From UBA1368 sp964563125 (GTDB lineage: Bacteria > Bacillota > Syntrophomonadia > Syntrophomonadales > Syntrophomonadaceae), in the NCBI GenBank assembly GCA_964563125.1, contig CAZLVY010000001.1, positions 1 to 64,000 on the forward strand: a DNA stretch of 64,000 bases, given 5' to 3'. Of the stretch, positions 27,305 through 35,450 are shown piece after piece; the first letter of the stretch is position 1, and each line of letters starts with the position of its first letter. A program made the translations under genes and the position numbers. A model generated the notes under the pieces. That model made no database searches. It saw only the letters and a list, made by a program, of their open reading frames with translations, and was not told where the DNA came from.

Positions 27305-29384
27305 GATTGGACCCCATTTCTTTTTTATATTTGCATTCTTTATTTTGACAAATAATCTGATTTTCCTTGGTTTTGGCTGGAACTTCTACCATCGCATCAC
27401 CACACTGCGGACATTTCTCTCCGGTTGGTTTATTCCAGGAACGGAATGAACATTCAGGATAACCTTTACAACCATAAAATTGTCGGCCTTTTTTTGATTT
27501 TAAGGAAACTATCGGTTGACCACATAGCGGACATGCCACTCCTATAACTTCGTTCATAGATTCTGTATGACGACATTCAGGGAATCCTGAACAGGCTAAG
27601 AACTTACCAAACCTACCGTACTTTATTAACAGAGGTTTGCCGCAATTGGGACAGTCTTTACCAGCCTCTTCTTCTTTAATTTGAATTTTCTCCACCACTG
27701 CCTGAGCCTTGGCTAAATCCTTCTCGAAAGGCAAATAGAAATCTTTTATTACTGTTTTCCAATTCATTTGCCCATCTTCTATTTGATCTAATTCCTCTTC
27801 AAGTTTGGCGGTAAACTCAACTTCCAGAATGCCGCCGAAATATTCCTTAAGTAAATCAGTGACAATGAAACCTAATTCAGTAGGGGCAAATTGCTTGTTT
27901 TGCCGTTCTACATAAAAGCGTTTAATGATAGTATCGATAATAGGTGCATAAGTACTGGGTCTGCCAATGTTTTTCTCTTCCAGTAATTTGACCAGACTGG
28001 CCTCACTAAATCTTGAGGGGGGTTGGGTAAAATGCTGCTGCGCATTAGTTTTAACTAACTTAATTTTCTGGCCTTTGCTAAGCTCTGGAATAGGATTTTT
28101 AATTTCATCTTCATCAGCATCATTATAGACTTTCTTGTAGCCTAAAAATTTAATGGTCGAGGAGTTAGCTTTAAGCCCGTAAATCCCTGCCTTGATATCA
28201 ACTGTTTTAGTGTCATATACTGCCGGTGTCATCTGGCTGGCGACAAATCTATCCCAGATTAATTTATAAAGACGGTATTGGTCACGACTTAAAAATGGTT
28301 TCACTTTTTCGGGAAGGCGAAAAACAGATGAAGGCCGAATTGCTTCATGAGCATCCTGGGCACCTTTTTTATTGGTAAATACATTATGCGTATCAGGAGC
28401 ATATTTTGGTCCATAGGTTTGCTTTATTAAGTCTGCGGCTTCTTGCTGGGCTGCTTGTGAAATGCGGGTTGAATCAGTACGCAAATAGGTTATTAAGCCA
28501 ACTGTCCCTTCAGGTCCAATAGCTAAACCTTCATAAAGCTCCTGTGCCACCTTCATGGTTCTTTTGGAAAAAAAGTTTAATTGCTTGGCTGCTTCCTGTT
28601 GTAATGTACTGGTAATAAAAGGTGGATTAGCTTTGCGTCTTTTTTCTTTGGTTTCAATTTTAGTTATGGTAAATTTACTTTTTTTAAGGTATTTTTCTAA
28701 AACTTCTTTTTCTTCACTATTTTTTATGATGTTAATTTTTTGGTCATTTACTGTTGCTAACTTAGCAGTAAATTCATGTTTCTCATCGGTTAGAATAGCT
28801 TCTACAGTCCAATACTCTTCAGGAATGAAAGCATTTATCTCCCGTTCTCTTTCACAAATAATTCGCATGACTACCGATTGTACACGCCCCGCACTAAGTC
28901 CTTTGCGAACCTTGCTCCATAACAAAGGGCTAAGATTATAGCCTACCAGGCGGTCCAAAACTCTCCTGGCTTGCTGAGCATTAACTCTGTCTATATTTAC
29001 ATTGCGCGAATGCTTAATAGCATTTTTAACTGCATCTTTAGTAATTTCATTAAATTCAATACGACATTTAGAACCGGCTGGTATTTTGATAGCATTTTGT
29101 ATATGCCAGGCAATAGCTTCGCCTTCACGGTCCGGGTCAGTTGCCAGAAGTACTTTAGAAGCTTTTTGTGATTCTTCTTTAATCTCTTTTAAAAGGTCTC
29201 CTTTACCTCTTATAGTTATATACTGCGGTTCAAAGTTATTTTCTACATCTATTCCTAATTTGCTTTTAGGCAAATCTTTAATATGACCTACAGAAGCTTT
29301 TACTTTATAACCTTTCCCTAAAAATTTTTCCAGTGTTTTGGCTTTTGCTGCCGATTCGACAATTACTAATGTTGGTCCCGCCAA
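27297..29384 (-). CDS. topA: DNA topoisomerase I
   Basis: Type IA topoisomerase relaxing negative supercoils. TOPRIM domain at the N-terminus (VIVESAAKAKT, ATDPDREGE), active-site Tyr at about 300 in ITYLRTDSTRIS, and three C-terminal four-cysteine zinc ribbons (from about 575). The TTG at 29384, about six bases after AGAGGTG, gives the normal start AGPTLVIVES and is preferred to the GTG three codons upstream, which sits in the Shine-Dalgarno. Confidence 0.96.
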   Translation of the reverse strand: MAGPTLVIVESAAKAKTLEKFLGKGYKVKASVGHIKDLPKSKLGIDVENNFEPQYITIRGKGDLLKEIKEESQKASKVLLATDPDREGEAIAWHIQNAIKIPAGSKCRIEFNEITKDAVKNAIKHSRNVNIDRVNAQQARRVLDRLVGYNLSPLLWSKVRKGLSAGRVQSVVMRIICEREREINAFIPEEYWTVEAILTDEKHEFTAKLATVNDQKINIIKNSEEKEVLEKYLKKSKFTITKIETKEKRRKANPPFITSTLQQEAAKQLNFFSKRTMKVAQELYEGLAIGPEGTVGLITYLRTDSTRISQAAQQEAADLIKQTYGPKYAPDTHNVFTNKKGAQDAHEAIRPSSVFRLPEKVKPFLSRDQYRLYKLIWDRFVASQMTPAVYDTKTVDIKAGIYGLKANSSTIKFLGYKKVYNDADEDEIKNPIPELSKGQKIKLVKTNAQQHFTQPPSRFSEASLVKLLEEKNIGRPSTYAPIIDTIIKRFYVERQNKQFAPTELGFIVTDLLKEYFGGILEVEFTAKLEEELDQIEDGQMNWKTVIKDFYLPFEKDLAKAQAVVEKIQIKEEEAGKDCPNCGKPLLIKYGRFGKFLACSGFPECRHTESMNEVIGVACPLCGQPIVSLKSKKGRQFYGCKGYPECSFRSWNKPTGEKCPQCGDAMVEVPAKTKENQIICQNKECKYKKEMGSNLD

Positions 29385-29415
29385 ACATATCACCTCTTCA
29401 GATTTGATTAATTTC

Positions 29416-30510
29416 TTAAAATATTTTTATATAGCTATTTCCGGGGAGAGATTTTATTATGCCTTCAAACTCAAGTTTAAGCAAAAGGGTACTTAGCATT
29501 CCTATATCAAGTCCAGTTTCCTCCAGAATACAATCAAAATGCTTGGATTGTGATTCAATACATTCTACAATCATTTCTTCATTATTATCAAGCATTAAAA
29601 GCTTTTGCTGTTTTATGTTGTTTTTTTCACTTTCATTATTAAAGAAGTATTCTTCTAATACATCCTCAACAGAAGTAACCAGCTTTGCTCCCTGTTTAAT
29701 TAAATTATTTGTTCCAACACTGGTTTTACTGTTTATGGGACCTGGTACCGCAAAAACATCTCTGCCCTGTTCCAGAGCAAAATCGACCGTAATCAATGCA
29801 CCGCTTTTTTCCATAGCTTCGATTACTATAACTCCACGGCTTAAGCCGGAGATAATTCTATTGCGGGCAGGAAAATTTCCTGGCTCTGGAGCAGTTCCCA
29901 ATGGATACTCACTAAATACTAAACCCGTCTCACAAATCTGATTGAACATCTTAGTATTTTCCCGGGGATAAATAACATCAAGTCCACTGCCAAGAACTGC
30001 GATGGTATGTCCATTTCCCTCCAAGGCGCCCAACTGTGCCTCTGTATCAATACCGCGAGCCATCCCGCTCACAACTACTGTATTATTTTGCACCAGTTCC
30101 AGACCGAATTTTCTCGCTGCCATTTTACCATAAGAAGTAGCAGTGCGCGAGCCCACAACAGCTAAGCATAAATTATTTGCCAGGGTAATATCTCCTTTGG
30201 CGTAAAGTATATAAGGAGGGTTACTGATGTTACGTAATAATCGGGGATAGCTCTCATCTTCAAATGAAATTGCGTCAAAACCTTTTTCCTGGATTATTTG
30301 CCATTGTTTCTGCTGCTCCGCTTTTTGTCTTATATTTAATATTTCATTGATTACCTCAGGTGATAAATTCATTGTTTTGAGCTGCTCGCTTTCCGCTCTC
30401 AAACACAACTCAAAACTACCCAAAGTTGATTTGATATGCCATAAAGAGCGATTACCCAAACCTTTAATAGAATGAAGAGCACAAAGTGCCGACTTTTCAT
30501 AATTGTTCAT
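29416..30510 (-). CDS. dprA: DNA processing protein DprA
   Basis: Loads RecA on incoming single-stranded DNA in natural transformation. 364 residues: N-terminal SAM/HhH-like region (1-80), Rossmann-like DprA core with VVGSRTATSYGK, SGMARGIDTEA, GSGLDVIYPREN and EYPLGTAPEPGNFPARNRIISGLS, and a C-terminal winged helix. It is the first gene of the dprA-topA-codY block; upstream lies the methyltransferase island. Confidence 0.95.
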   Translation of the reverse strand: MNNYEKSALCALHSIKGLGNRSLWHIKSTLGSFELCLRAESEQLKTMNLSPEVINEILNIRQKAEQQKQWQIIQEKGFDAISFEDESYPRLLRNISNPPYILYAKGDITLANNLCLAVVGSRTATSYGKMAARKFGLELVQNNTVVVSGMARGIDTEAQLGALEGNGHTIAVLGSGLDVIYPRENTKMFNQICETGLVFSEYPLGTAPEPGNFPARNRIISGLSRGVIVIEAMEKSGALITVDFALEQGRDVFAVPGPINSKTSVGTNNLIKQGAKLVTSVEDVLEEYFFNNESEKNNIKQQKLLMLDNNEEMIVECIESQSKHFDCILEETGLDIGMLSTLLLKLEFEGIIKSLPGNSYIKIF

Positions 30511-30621
30511 AATGAAACCTCAAATTATAAAATCTTAAAGTCATTGTTAGCATAAATTATCTTTATATGCAATAGAAATTTCTTCGTCATACCATTATTG
30601 TAAAATTATGACTAATATATT

Positions 30622-30650
30622 TTGGCATAATTTGCTTAGCTAATTTTTAT
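30622..30650 (+). promoter_or_regulatory. Candidate promoter for the plus-strand ORF at the gap
   Basis: TTGGCA (30622-30627), 17-nt spacer, TTTTAT (30645-30650): five and four of six matches to sigma-A consensus. It points to the ORF beginning at 30709, about 60 nt on. Confidence 0.4.
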
Positions 30651-30708
30651 TAGGGTGGGGAAAATTAATTGAAATTAAGTAATAAATTAAAGAAAGGAGA
30701 TAATATTT

Positions 30709-30803
30709 ATGTTTTTAGGAATGATGGACAGAAAAAATTCGCTTATGAAAAAAGTAATGGGTAAAAATAGGATTGATCCGGGGAATTTTAGTTTTTTAGA
30801 ATC
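30709..30803 (+). CDS. N-terminal fragment of an unrecognised plus-strand protein, cut by the gap
   Basis: The only credible plus-strand gene start in the window. GAAAGGAG lies nine bases before ATG 30709, a near-ideal Shine-Dalgarno. The 31 residues visible (beginning MFLGMMDRKNSLMKKVMG and ending NFSFLE) are basic and methionine-rich and match nothing I know. The frame runs into the 100-N gap; the sequence to the right of the gap, read in the same direction, shows a stop within 16 codons in the frame that is open across the gap, but the true gap size is unknown, so the end cannot be placed. Confidence 0.55.
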
Positions 30804-30903
30804 NNNNNNNNNNNNNNNNNNNNNNNNNNNNNNNNNNNNNNNNNNNNNNNNNNNNNNNNNNNNNNNNNNNNNNNNNNNNNNNNNNNNNNNNNNNNNNNNN
30901 NNN
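30804..30903. other. Assembly gap, 100 N
   Basis: Exactly 100 undetermined bases, the conventional filler for a gap of unknown length. It removes the end of a minus-strand methyltransferase and the end of a plus-strand ORF, so real sequence of unknown size is missing here. Confidence 0.99.
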
Positions 30904-32261
30904 TTGTCAATGCGGACAGCTTTTGTAGTAATATTGCCCCATAAATCATGAACACGAACGGCAATATTTATAATATTCCGCGCTGGAATCTTTAAAATAA
31001 TATCCAGACAGAGGGAATCATCAATTTTTTTGCTCTTTCTAAATATTTGTGCGTCCGAACAAAAATTTTTGCCATTATAATTTAGGTCTATTTCCCAAAA
31101 ATAAATAAATGATGCTGGTGTTTTATATGTAATGTTACTCGGCAGTAATTGTGGTGAGAATGCCTTAATATTAATACTAATTTCTATCTCTTCATCAAAT
31201 TTTTGTGTCTCATAAACTGCAATTTCCAATGATGAGTTGCTTTCATATAACTCTTTACTGATACTTTCATGCATAAATGGCTCGCTTTTATTCTGTATTA
31301 AGCGGCTTAACATAGTATCTATAGCCAACTGACTGGAATCACAGCAAAGCCACTGCCGATTCATTTGTTGACATACTGCGGCTGTAGTTCCTGAACCAGC
31401 ATAAAAATCTGCTACTACACTTCCGGGATTACTGGCAGCAGCAACAATTCTTTTTATCAAGTTAAAAGGCTTTTGGGTAGGAAATTTTAAATTCTCTCGA
31501 GCAGTAGGGCTAAGTATTTTATTTATATCTACCCACCAATCCTGAAGATTGGCGCCTTTTTCATTTAATTTATATTTATCACCCTTAACTTTTGTAAGTC
31601 CCCTTTGAATGGTGCCTTCTGTGTATGGGCGATATTGAGGATTGAAAATGTAATCCGGTCCTTTAACATACCATAATATGACATCATGTTTTCTTTGAAA
31701 ATTTCTTCCTGCCCCGCTTCCCCCGCTATAGCACCATACTATTTCATTTATAAAGGCCTCCGGAGTAAATATTTCATCTAAAAGCACTTTCACATAGTGA
31801 CTTATATGAAAATCAAGATGCACAAATATGCTGCCATTATCCTTGAGCATTTTGTACATAGCTTTAAGACGGGGATAAACATGAGTTAGATAATTTTCAC
31901 TGTCATAATTCCAGGTATCCTCAAATGCCAGGCGGGATATCGTTTGTTTACTGCCCTGACTTTCTATAACAGTTTTGGCATGATAGTTACTGGCACTCAT
32001 GTAAGGTGGGTCTATATAAATCAAATCAATGGAGTTCTCATAACCTTCTTCAATTAATATTTCCATAAACTCAAGATTGTCTCCATGAAAGATTCTGTTC
32101 ATAAGCCCCTGGTTTTTAATACGTTCTTGAATCTCAGGCAAAAACAGCGTCTTTTCCGTGAGTGGATTAGGGAATATAAAATCTCTTCTGGTATCGGGAC
32201 GTTCAGTTTCAATTGATAGAATATTTTTACCAGGCCAAATCAAAAACGGATTTTCTTTCAT
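30904..32261 (-). CDS. Beta-class adenine DNA methyltransferase with extra C-terminal domain, 3' end lost in gap
   Basis: Site-specific N6-adenine (or N4-cytosine) methyltransferase. With the start at ATG 32261 (GAGGGG ten bases upstream), catalytic motif IV DPPY is at 84-87, PTQKP (motif X region) at 261-265, and the AdoMet-binding FYAGSGTT at 276-283; motif IV before motif I defines the beta class. The target-recognition region lies between (about 160-255). After about residue 315 a further 130 residues, rich in beta-strand-like hydrophobic alternation and ending VRVHDLWGNITTKAVRID, continue into the gap; this part is not needed for catalysis and is unrecognised. No restriction enzyme is visible on either side, so it looks like an orphan methyltransferase, unless a nuclease lies in the missing sequence. 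It sits alone between dprA and sigG behind a terminator. Confidence 0.88.
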
Positions 32262-32313
32262 ATTTTTACTTCCCCTCACAAAAAATGCTAAAAGACTTTA
32301 GTAAATTTTAACA

Positions 32314-32342
32314 TAAAAAATAGTCCTGTAATAACAGGACCT
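32314..32342 (-). terminator. Intrinsic terminator downstream of sigG and the 45-aa ORF
   Basis: On the minus strand GTCCTG (32340-32335) pairs with CAGGAC (32328-32323) around a six-base loop, followed by TATTTTTT. It closes the spoIIGA-sigE-sigG region and separates it from the methyltransferase. Confidence 0.8.
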
Positions 32343-32354
32343 GTAAAACACTCT

Positions 32355-32492
32355 TTAATTGTTTTTTCTTTGCAAAGTAATCAGGTTATCAGGTGTAAAT
32401 GCAGGGTCGCTGGCAAAGAATTCTGCCGCAATTGGCATTAAAAGTGCGATAATTATGGCCATTAAGAATACTGTTATTAAATTGCGTCCCAT
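32355..32492 (-). CDS. 45-residue single-span membrane protein behind sigG
   Basis: Small ORF of 45 codons with a good Shine-Dalgarno (AAGGGG, seven bases before ATG 32492). It encodes a hydrophobic stretch at about residues 5-23 (LITVFLMAIIIALLMPIAA), then a short polar tail (residues 24-45) with PAFTPDN. It starts 22 nt after the sigG stop and ends 13 nt before the terminator, so it should be co-transcribed with sigG. I do not recognise the family. Position implies expression with sigG, and a forespore membrane role is possible but unproven. Confidence 0.7.
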   Translation of the reverse strand: MGRNLITVFLMAIIIALLMPIAAEFFASDPAFTPDNLITLQRKNN

Positions 32493-32513
32493 TTTTATTC
32501 CCCTTCGTTAAGA

Positions 32514-33290
32514 TTAAATATATTTTTTAAGCTGTTTTAAAGCGGCTTTTTCAAGCCTTGATACCTGAGCTTGAGAAATTCCAATCTCATCAGCTACTTC
32601 CATTTGAGTTTTACCGTGAAAAAACCTTAATGAGACAATATGTTTTTCCCGTTCATTTAGCTTTTTCATAGCTTCTTTTATGGTTATCTCTTCCAGCCAT
32701 AATTCGTCAGTATTTTTATCGTCACTAATCTGATCCATAACCAAAATTGGATCCCCGCCATCATTATAAATCGGTTCAAAAAGAGAAACCGGTTCCTGTA
32801 TAGCATCCAGTGCAAAAACCACTTCTTCCCGCGGCACTTCCAGCTGCTCTGCAATCTGTGCAACAGTAGGTTCGGCTGAATTATCGGAAACCATTTTTTC
32901 TCTCGCCTGCAAAGCTTTATAGGCTATATCACGCAAAGAACGCGATACTCTGACTGCATTGTTATCCCGCAGGTAACGCCTTATTTCTCCAATGACCATT
33001 GGTACTGCATAAGTTGAAAAACGTACATTTTGACTTAAATCAAAATTATCGATTGCTTTGATTAATCCTATACAACCAACCTGGAATAAGTCATCTACAA
33101 ATTCACCGCGGTTGGAAAATCTCTGAATTACACTTAAAACTAAGCGTAAATTACCCTGAATGAGAGTTTCCCTGGCTTCTAGCCGCCCCGATTGCAACTG
33201 GGTAAAAAGTTTACGCATTTCTTCATTTTTTAGCACTGGAAGCTTGGATGTATTTACACCGCATATTTCTACTTTGTTTATCAATACCAT
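32514..33290 (-). CDS. sigG: Forespore sigma factor SigG
   Basis: Late forespore-specific RNA polymerase sigma factor. 258 residues with the SigG-type N-terminus NKVEICGVNTSKLPVLKNEEM, region 2 (NLRLVLSVIQRF to RFSTYAVPMVIGEIRRYLRDN), region 3 and region 4 with the QMEVADEIGISQAQVSRLEK helix-turn-helix. The ATG at 33290 is two bases from AAGGGG, while the TTG two codons later has better spacing; either is possible. It lies downstream of sigE with an intervening terminator, as in Bacillus. Confidence 0.96.
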   Translation of the reverse strand: MVLINKVEICGVNTSKLPVLKNEEMRKLFTQLQSGRLEARETLIQGNLRLVLSVIQRFSNRGEFVDDLFQVGCIGLIKAIDNFDLSQNVRFSTYAVPMVIGEIRRYLRDNNAVRVSRSLRDIAYKALQAREKMVSDNSAEPTVAQIAEQLEVPREEVVFALDAIQEPVSLFEPIYNDGGDPILVMDQISDDKNTDELWLEEITIKEAMKKLNEREKHIVSLRFFHGKTQMEVADEIGISQAQVSRLEKAALKQLKKYI

Positions 33291-33402
33291 TACCCCTTCC
33301 CCCGCTAAATTATGTTATAACGAGCAGCTATTACTTCTGGTTGTTATTTATTATTAGAATTATTTACTTAACTGAAAAATATTATTCGATTATTCTTAAA
33401 TA

Positions 33403-33437
33403 ACCAAAAAGAAATAAGCCCCCAAAATGAGGCTTAT
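33403..33437 (-). terminator. Terminator between sigE and sigG
   Basis: On the minus strand ATAAGCCTC pairs with the GGGGCTTAT arm (one G-U pair) across 33414-33437, followed by TTCTTTTT. It separates the spoIIGA-sigE transcript from sigG, allowing the separate forespore timing of sigG. Confidence 0.65.
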
Positions 33438-33464
33438 ATAAATAATCCTTGTATTTTAATCAGG

Positions 33465-34190
33465 TTATTCTAGTTTCCTTATTTCCCTTTGCAATCTTTT
33501 TAAAATCCTTTTTTCCAGACGGGAAATATATGACTGTGATATTCCTAATATATCAGCAACTTCCTTTTGGGTTTTCTCATTGCCATCTCCCAATCCAAAA
33601 CGTAATTGTACTATGGTTTTCTCCCTGATATTAAGCTTGTGCATTGCCTGCCACAACAAGCCTTTTTCAACTTCGCCTTCTATTTTTTTGTATATCATAT
33701 CCCCTTCTGTTCCAAGGACATCGGACAATAATAATTCATTGCCGTCCCAATCTACGTTCAAAGGCTCATCAAGTGAAACTTCCACCCGATTTTTTAAATT
33801 GCGTCTCAGGTACATTAAAATCTCATTTTCAATACATCTGGATGCATACGTAGCTAACTTAATATTTTTTTTGGGTTCAAAAGTATTTACTGCTTTTATT
33901 AATCCAATGGTCCCTATTGAAACCAGGTCTTCGATATTAATGCCGGTATTTTCAAATTTTTTAGCTATGTATACTACTAATCTAAGATTATGTTCAATTA
34001 AAGTTGCCTTAACCGCCATATCACCCTGGTCCAACCTGTTAATCAAATCATATTCTTCGCGCTCACGCAGTGGTGGAGGTAATACTTCAGTTGAGCCGAT
34101 ATAATGAATATAATGCGGCATTTTTTTCCTGATATAAAGACGTGCCAAATATAACCGCCAATTCTTTAAAAAGTACCAAATTTTTTTCAT
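33465..34190 (-). CDS. sigE: Mother-cell sigma factor SigE precursor (pro-sigma-E)
   Basis: Early mother-cell sporulation sigma factor, made inactive and activated by SpoIIGA after septation. 241 residues: a basic, hydrophobic pro-sequence (about 1-27, MKKIWYFLKNWRLYLARLYI) tethering it to the membrane, the cleavage neighbourhood before YIHYIGSTEVLPPPL, then regions 2 to 4 with SQSYISRLEKRILKRL in region 4.2. It is 9 nt from spoIIGA, its processing protease. Confidence 0.97.
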   Translation of the reverse strand: MKKIWYFLKNWRLYLARLYIRKKMPHYIHYIGSTEVLPPPLREREEYDLINRLDQGDMAVKATLIEHNLRLVVYIAKKFENTGINIEDLVSIGTIGLIKAVNTFEPKKNIKLATYASRCIENEILMYLRRNLKNRVEVSLDEPLNVDWDGNELLLSDVLGTEGDMIYKKIEGEVEKGLLWQAMHKLNIREKTIVQLRFGLGDGNEKTQKEVADILGISQSYISRLEKRILKRLQREIRKLE

Positions 34191-34199
34191 ATAACCCTC

Positions 34200-35090
34200 C
34201 TATCCGTTTTGCACTATTTCGGCAGGTACCAACATTTGATAATGCCCTTCAAGACTTAGATTATCCTGATAAACAGCTACAATTAGGTTTTTGTGATTAA
34301 TTATTTTGTTACCCAAATTAAGTTTAATTTCATCAGCGCGAAATCCTAGTAACAAACCATTATGACGGCCAATGGAGCTGAAAGGTATTATTCTTAATTT
34401 CCCTGACCAACTACTATTGGCAGCTGAAGATAATAGATCATTTTCATTAAACCCGCTCTCAAAAGCAGCACTTAAGTCTACCGGTAAATATTTTTTCAGC
34501 CAGGAATATTCTGCAATTATTACTGGTCGGTTAGTTAAAGGATCACGCAACATGTTACCAGTATCCAAAAAACCGCTGCCGGAGCATGTTTGGTTATCAA
34601 ACCTGATTTCAACCATCAAATTGAGTAAACCGGGAATGATTTTGGTAAACAGATATTGTTGACCCCGCCATCCTAACCATATTGCAATAGCTATACCTGC
34701 CAAAAGCCATAATACTGAAAGGTTATTTCCTTTTTGATAGCCGGTTGTCAGTGAAGATAACCCCGTAATGGCACCGGCAACTACAAAATTAATCCCATAA
34801 AAATAAAGAAAAGCTTTTTTTAAATCACTCCAATTTTGGGGATAAAAAGCCAGCAAAATCAACAAAAATGAAAATAATATTTTAAGCGGTAAACTATACC
34901 ACAGGGTGAAAGAAAAAAATAAAAAACCGACTGCATATATTGCACCTATTAAAGCTGTTGTTAATATTCTGACCTTGGTAAATTTTAGCCCGGATAGCTT
35001 CGCAGTAGTCCAAAGAATAAACGCATCCATAACAAAATTTATAATCAAAGTAAGATCAGCATATACTTTATTTCCGGTCAATCTTATCAC
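34200..35090 (-). CDS. spoIIGA: Sporulation sigma-E processing protease SpoIIGA
   Basis: Membrane aspartyl protease that removes the SigE pro-sequence at the sporulation septum. 296 residues: five hydrophobic helices in the N-terminal half (about 9-150), then a soluble protease domain with the single catalytic Asp in FLDTGN (D176) and MLRDPLTNRPV, as expected for a dimeric pepsin-like enzyme. GTG 35090 and a TTG three codons later (after GGGTG) are both possible starts. Confidence 0.94.
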   Translation of the reverse strand: MIRLTGNKVYADLTLIINFVMDAFILWTTAKLSGLKFTKVRILTTALIGAIYAVGFLFFSFTLWYSLPLKILFSFLLILLAFYPQNWSDLKKAFLYFYGINFVVAGAITGLSSLTTGYQKGNNLSVLWLLAGIAIAIWLGWRGQQYLFTKIIPGLLNLMVEIRFDNQTCSGSGFLDTGNMLRDPLTNRPVIIAEYSWLKKYLPVDLSAAFESGFNENDLLSSAANSSWSGKLRIIPFSSIGRHNGLLLGFRADEIKLNLGNKIINHKNLIVAVYQDNLSLEGHYQMLVPAEIVQNG

Positions 35091-35161
35091 CCGGTTCTAT
35101 GTTATATCAAATAGATATCTTTCCATAAATATGCTGGCAAAAAAGCAACAATGTATTATAA

Positions 35162-35204
35162 ATTATACCAATTCGATACTTACATAATTTGTAGTTTGCT
35201 GACA
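35162..35204 (-). promoter_or_regulatory. Candidate spoIIG promoter with Spo0A-box-like sites
   Basis: Minus strand TATAAT at 35167-35162 without a recognisable -35 at normal spacing, preceded by TATCGAA (35178-35172) and TGTCAGC (35204-35198), both near the Spo0A box TGTCGAA. The Bacillus spoIIG promoter is also Spo0A-dependent with an off-spaced -35, so the layout fits, but the boxes are imperfect. Confidence 0.35.
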
Positions 35205-35233
35205 GTAAAATTCGTGACTTTATCTAATATAAA

Positions 35234-35264
35234 ACAAAAAACCGACCATCTATTGATGATCGGT
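35234..35264 (-). terminator. Intrinsic terminator downstream of ftsZ
   Basis: On the minus strand ACCGATCATC pairs with GATGGTCGGT (ten positions, one G-U) around AATA, followed by TTTTTTG. It is the transcription end of the dcw cluster, placed about 185 nt after the ftsZ stop, beyond the structured element. Confidence 0.85.
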
Positions 35265-35450
35265 TCAGACCGTCGAAAAAAGCCAATAGCAACTTTATTA
35301 GTATCGCGTGCGATACATTGTAGTGCCCTTGGGTGCTGCGTTAATTCGGAAGTGCCGTTCAATCGACGTACCTCATGTACGCCTCAATCACGGCCCTTCC
35401 GATTGCCTTGCTCTTGACCTTTTTTGCTCGCTCTGTCAGGATGTCGGTTT
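35239..35450. repeat. Inverted-repeat-bounded structured element between ftsZ and spoIIGA
   Basis: Non-coding stretch that looks more GC-rich than its flanks. Its ends are exact 8-bp inverted repeats (AAACCGAC 35239-35246, GTCGGTTT 35443-35450), the right one overlapping the ftsZ stop. Inside lie a perfect 7-bp GTATCGC/GCGATAC hairpin (35311-35326) and a longer imperfect hairpin (about 35348-35400: GGAAG-GCCGT arms, an internal loop, then CGTAC/GTACG around a five-base loop). The left end shares bases with the ftsZ terminator stem, so the two structures exclude each other. It may be a non-autonomous mobile repeat (MITE/REP type) or a structured 3'-UTR RNA. No protein-coding signal is convincing. 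Confidence 0.6.

Noticed and set aside
30621..30637. Sigma-54-like promoter (TTGGCATAATTTGC) on the plus strand
   Set aside because: GG and GC are separated by eight bases where sigma-54 needs ten, and the spacing is strict. A sigma-A reading of the same region is more plausible.
30687..30903. Continuation of the methyltransferase frame across the N run to 30687
   Set aside because: The 34 unknown codons come from filler N; the stretch left of the gap is the antisense of the plus-strand ORF. The true C-terminus is not known.
35151..35417. ORFs of 88 aa (plus) and 60 aa (minus, 35180-35362) in the ftsZ-spoIIGA gap
   Set aside because: They run through hairpins, a terminator and the candidate spoIIG promoter, have no ribosome site, and no protein-like composition.
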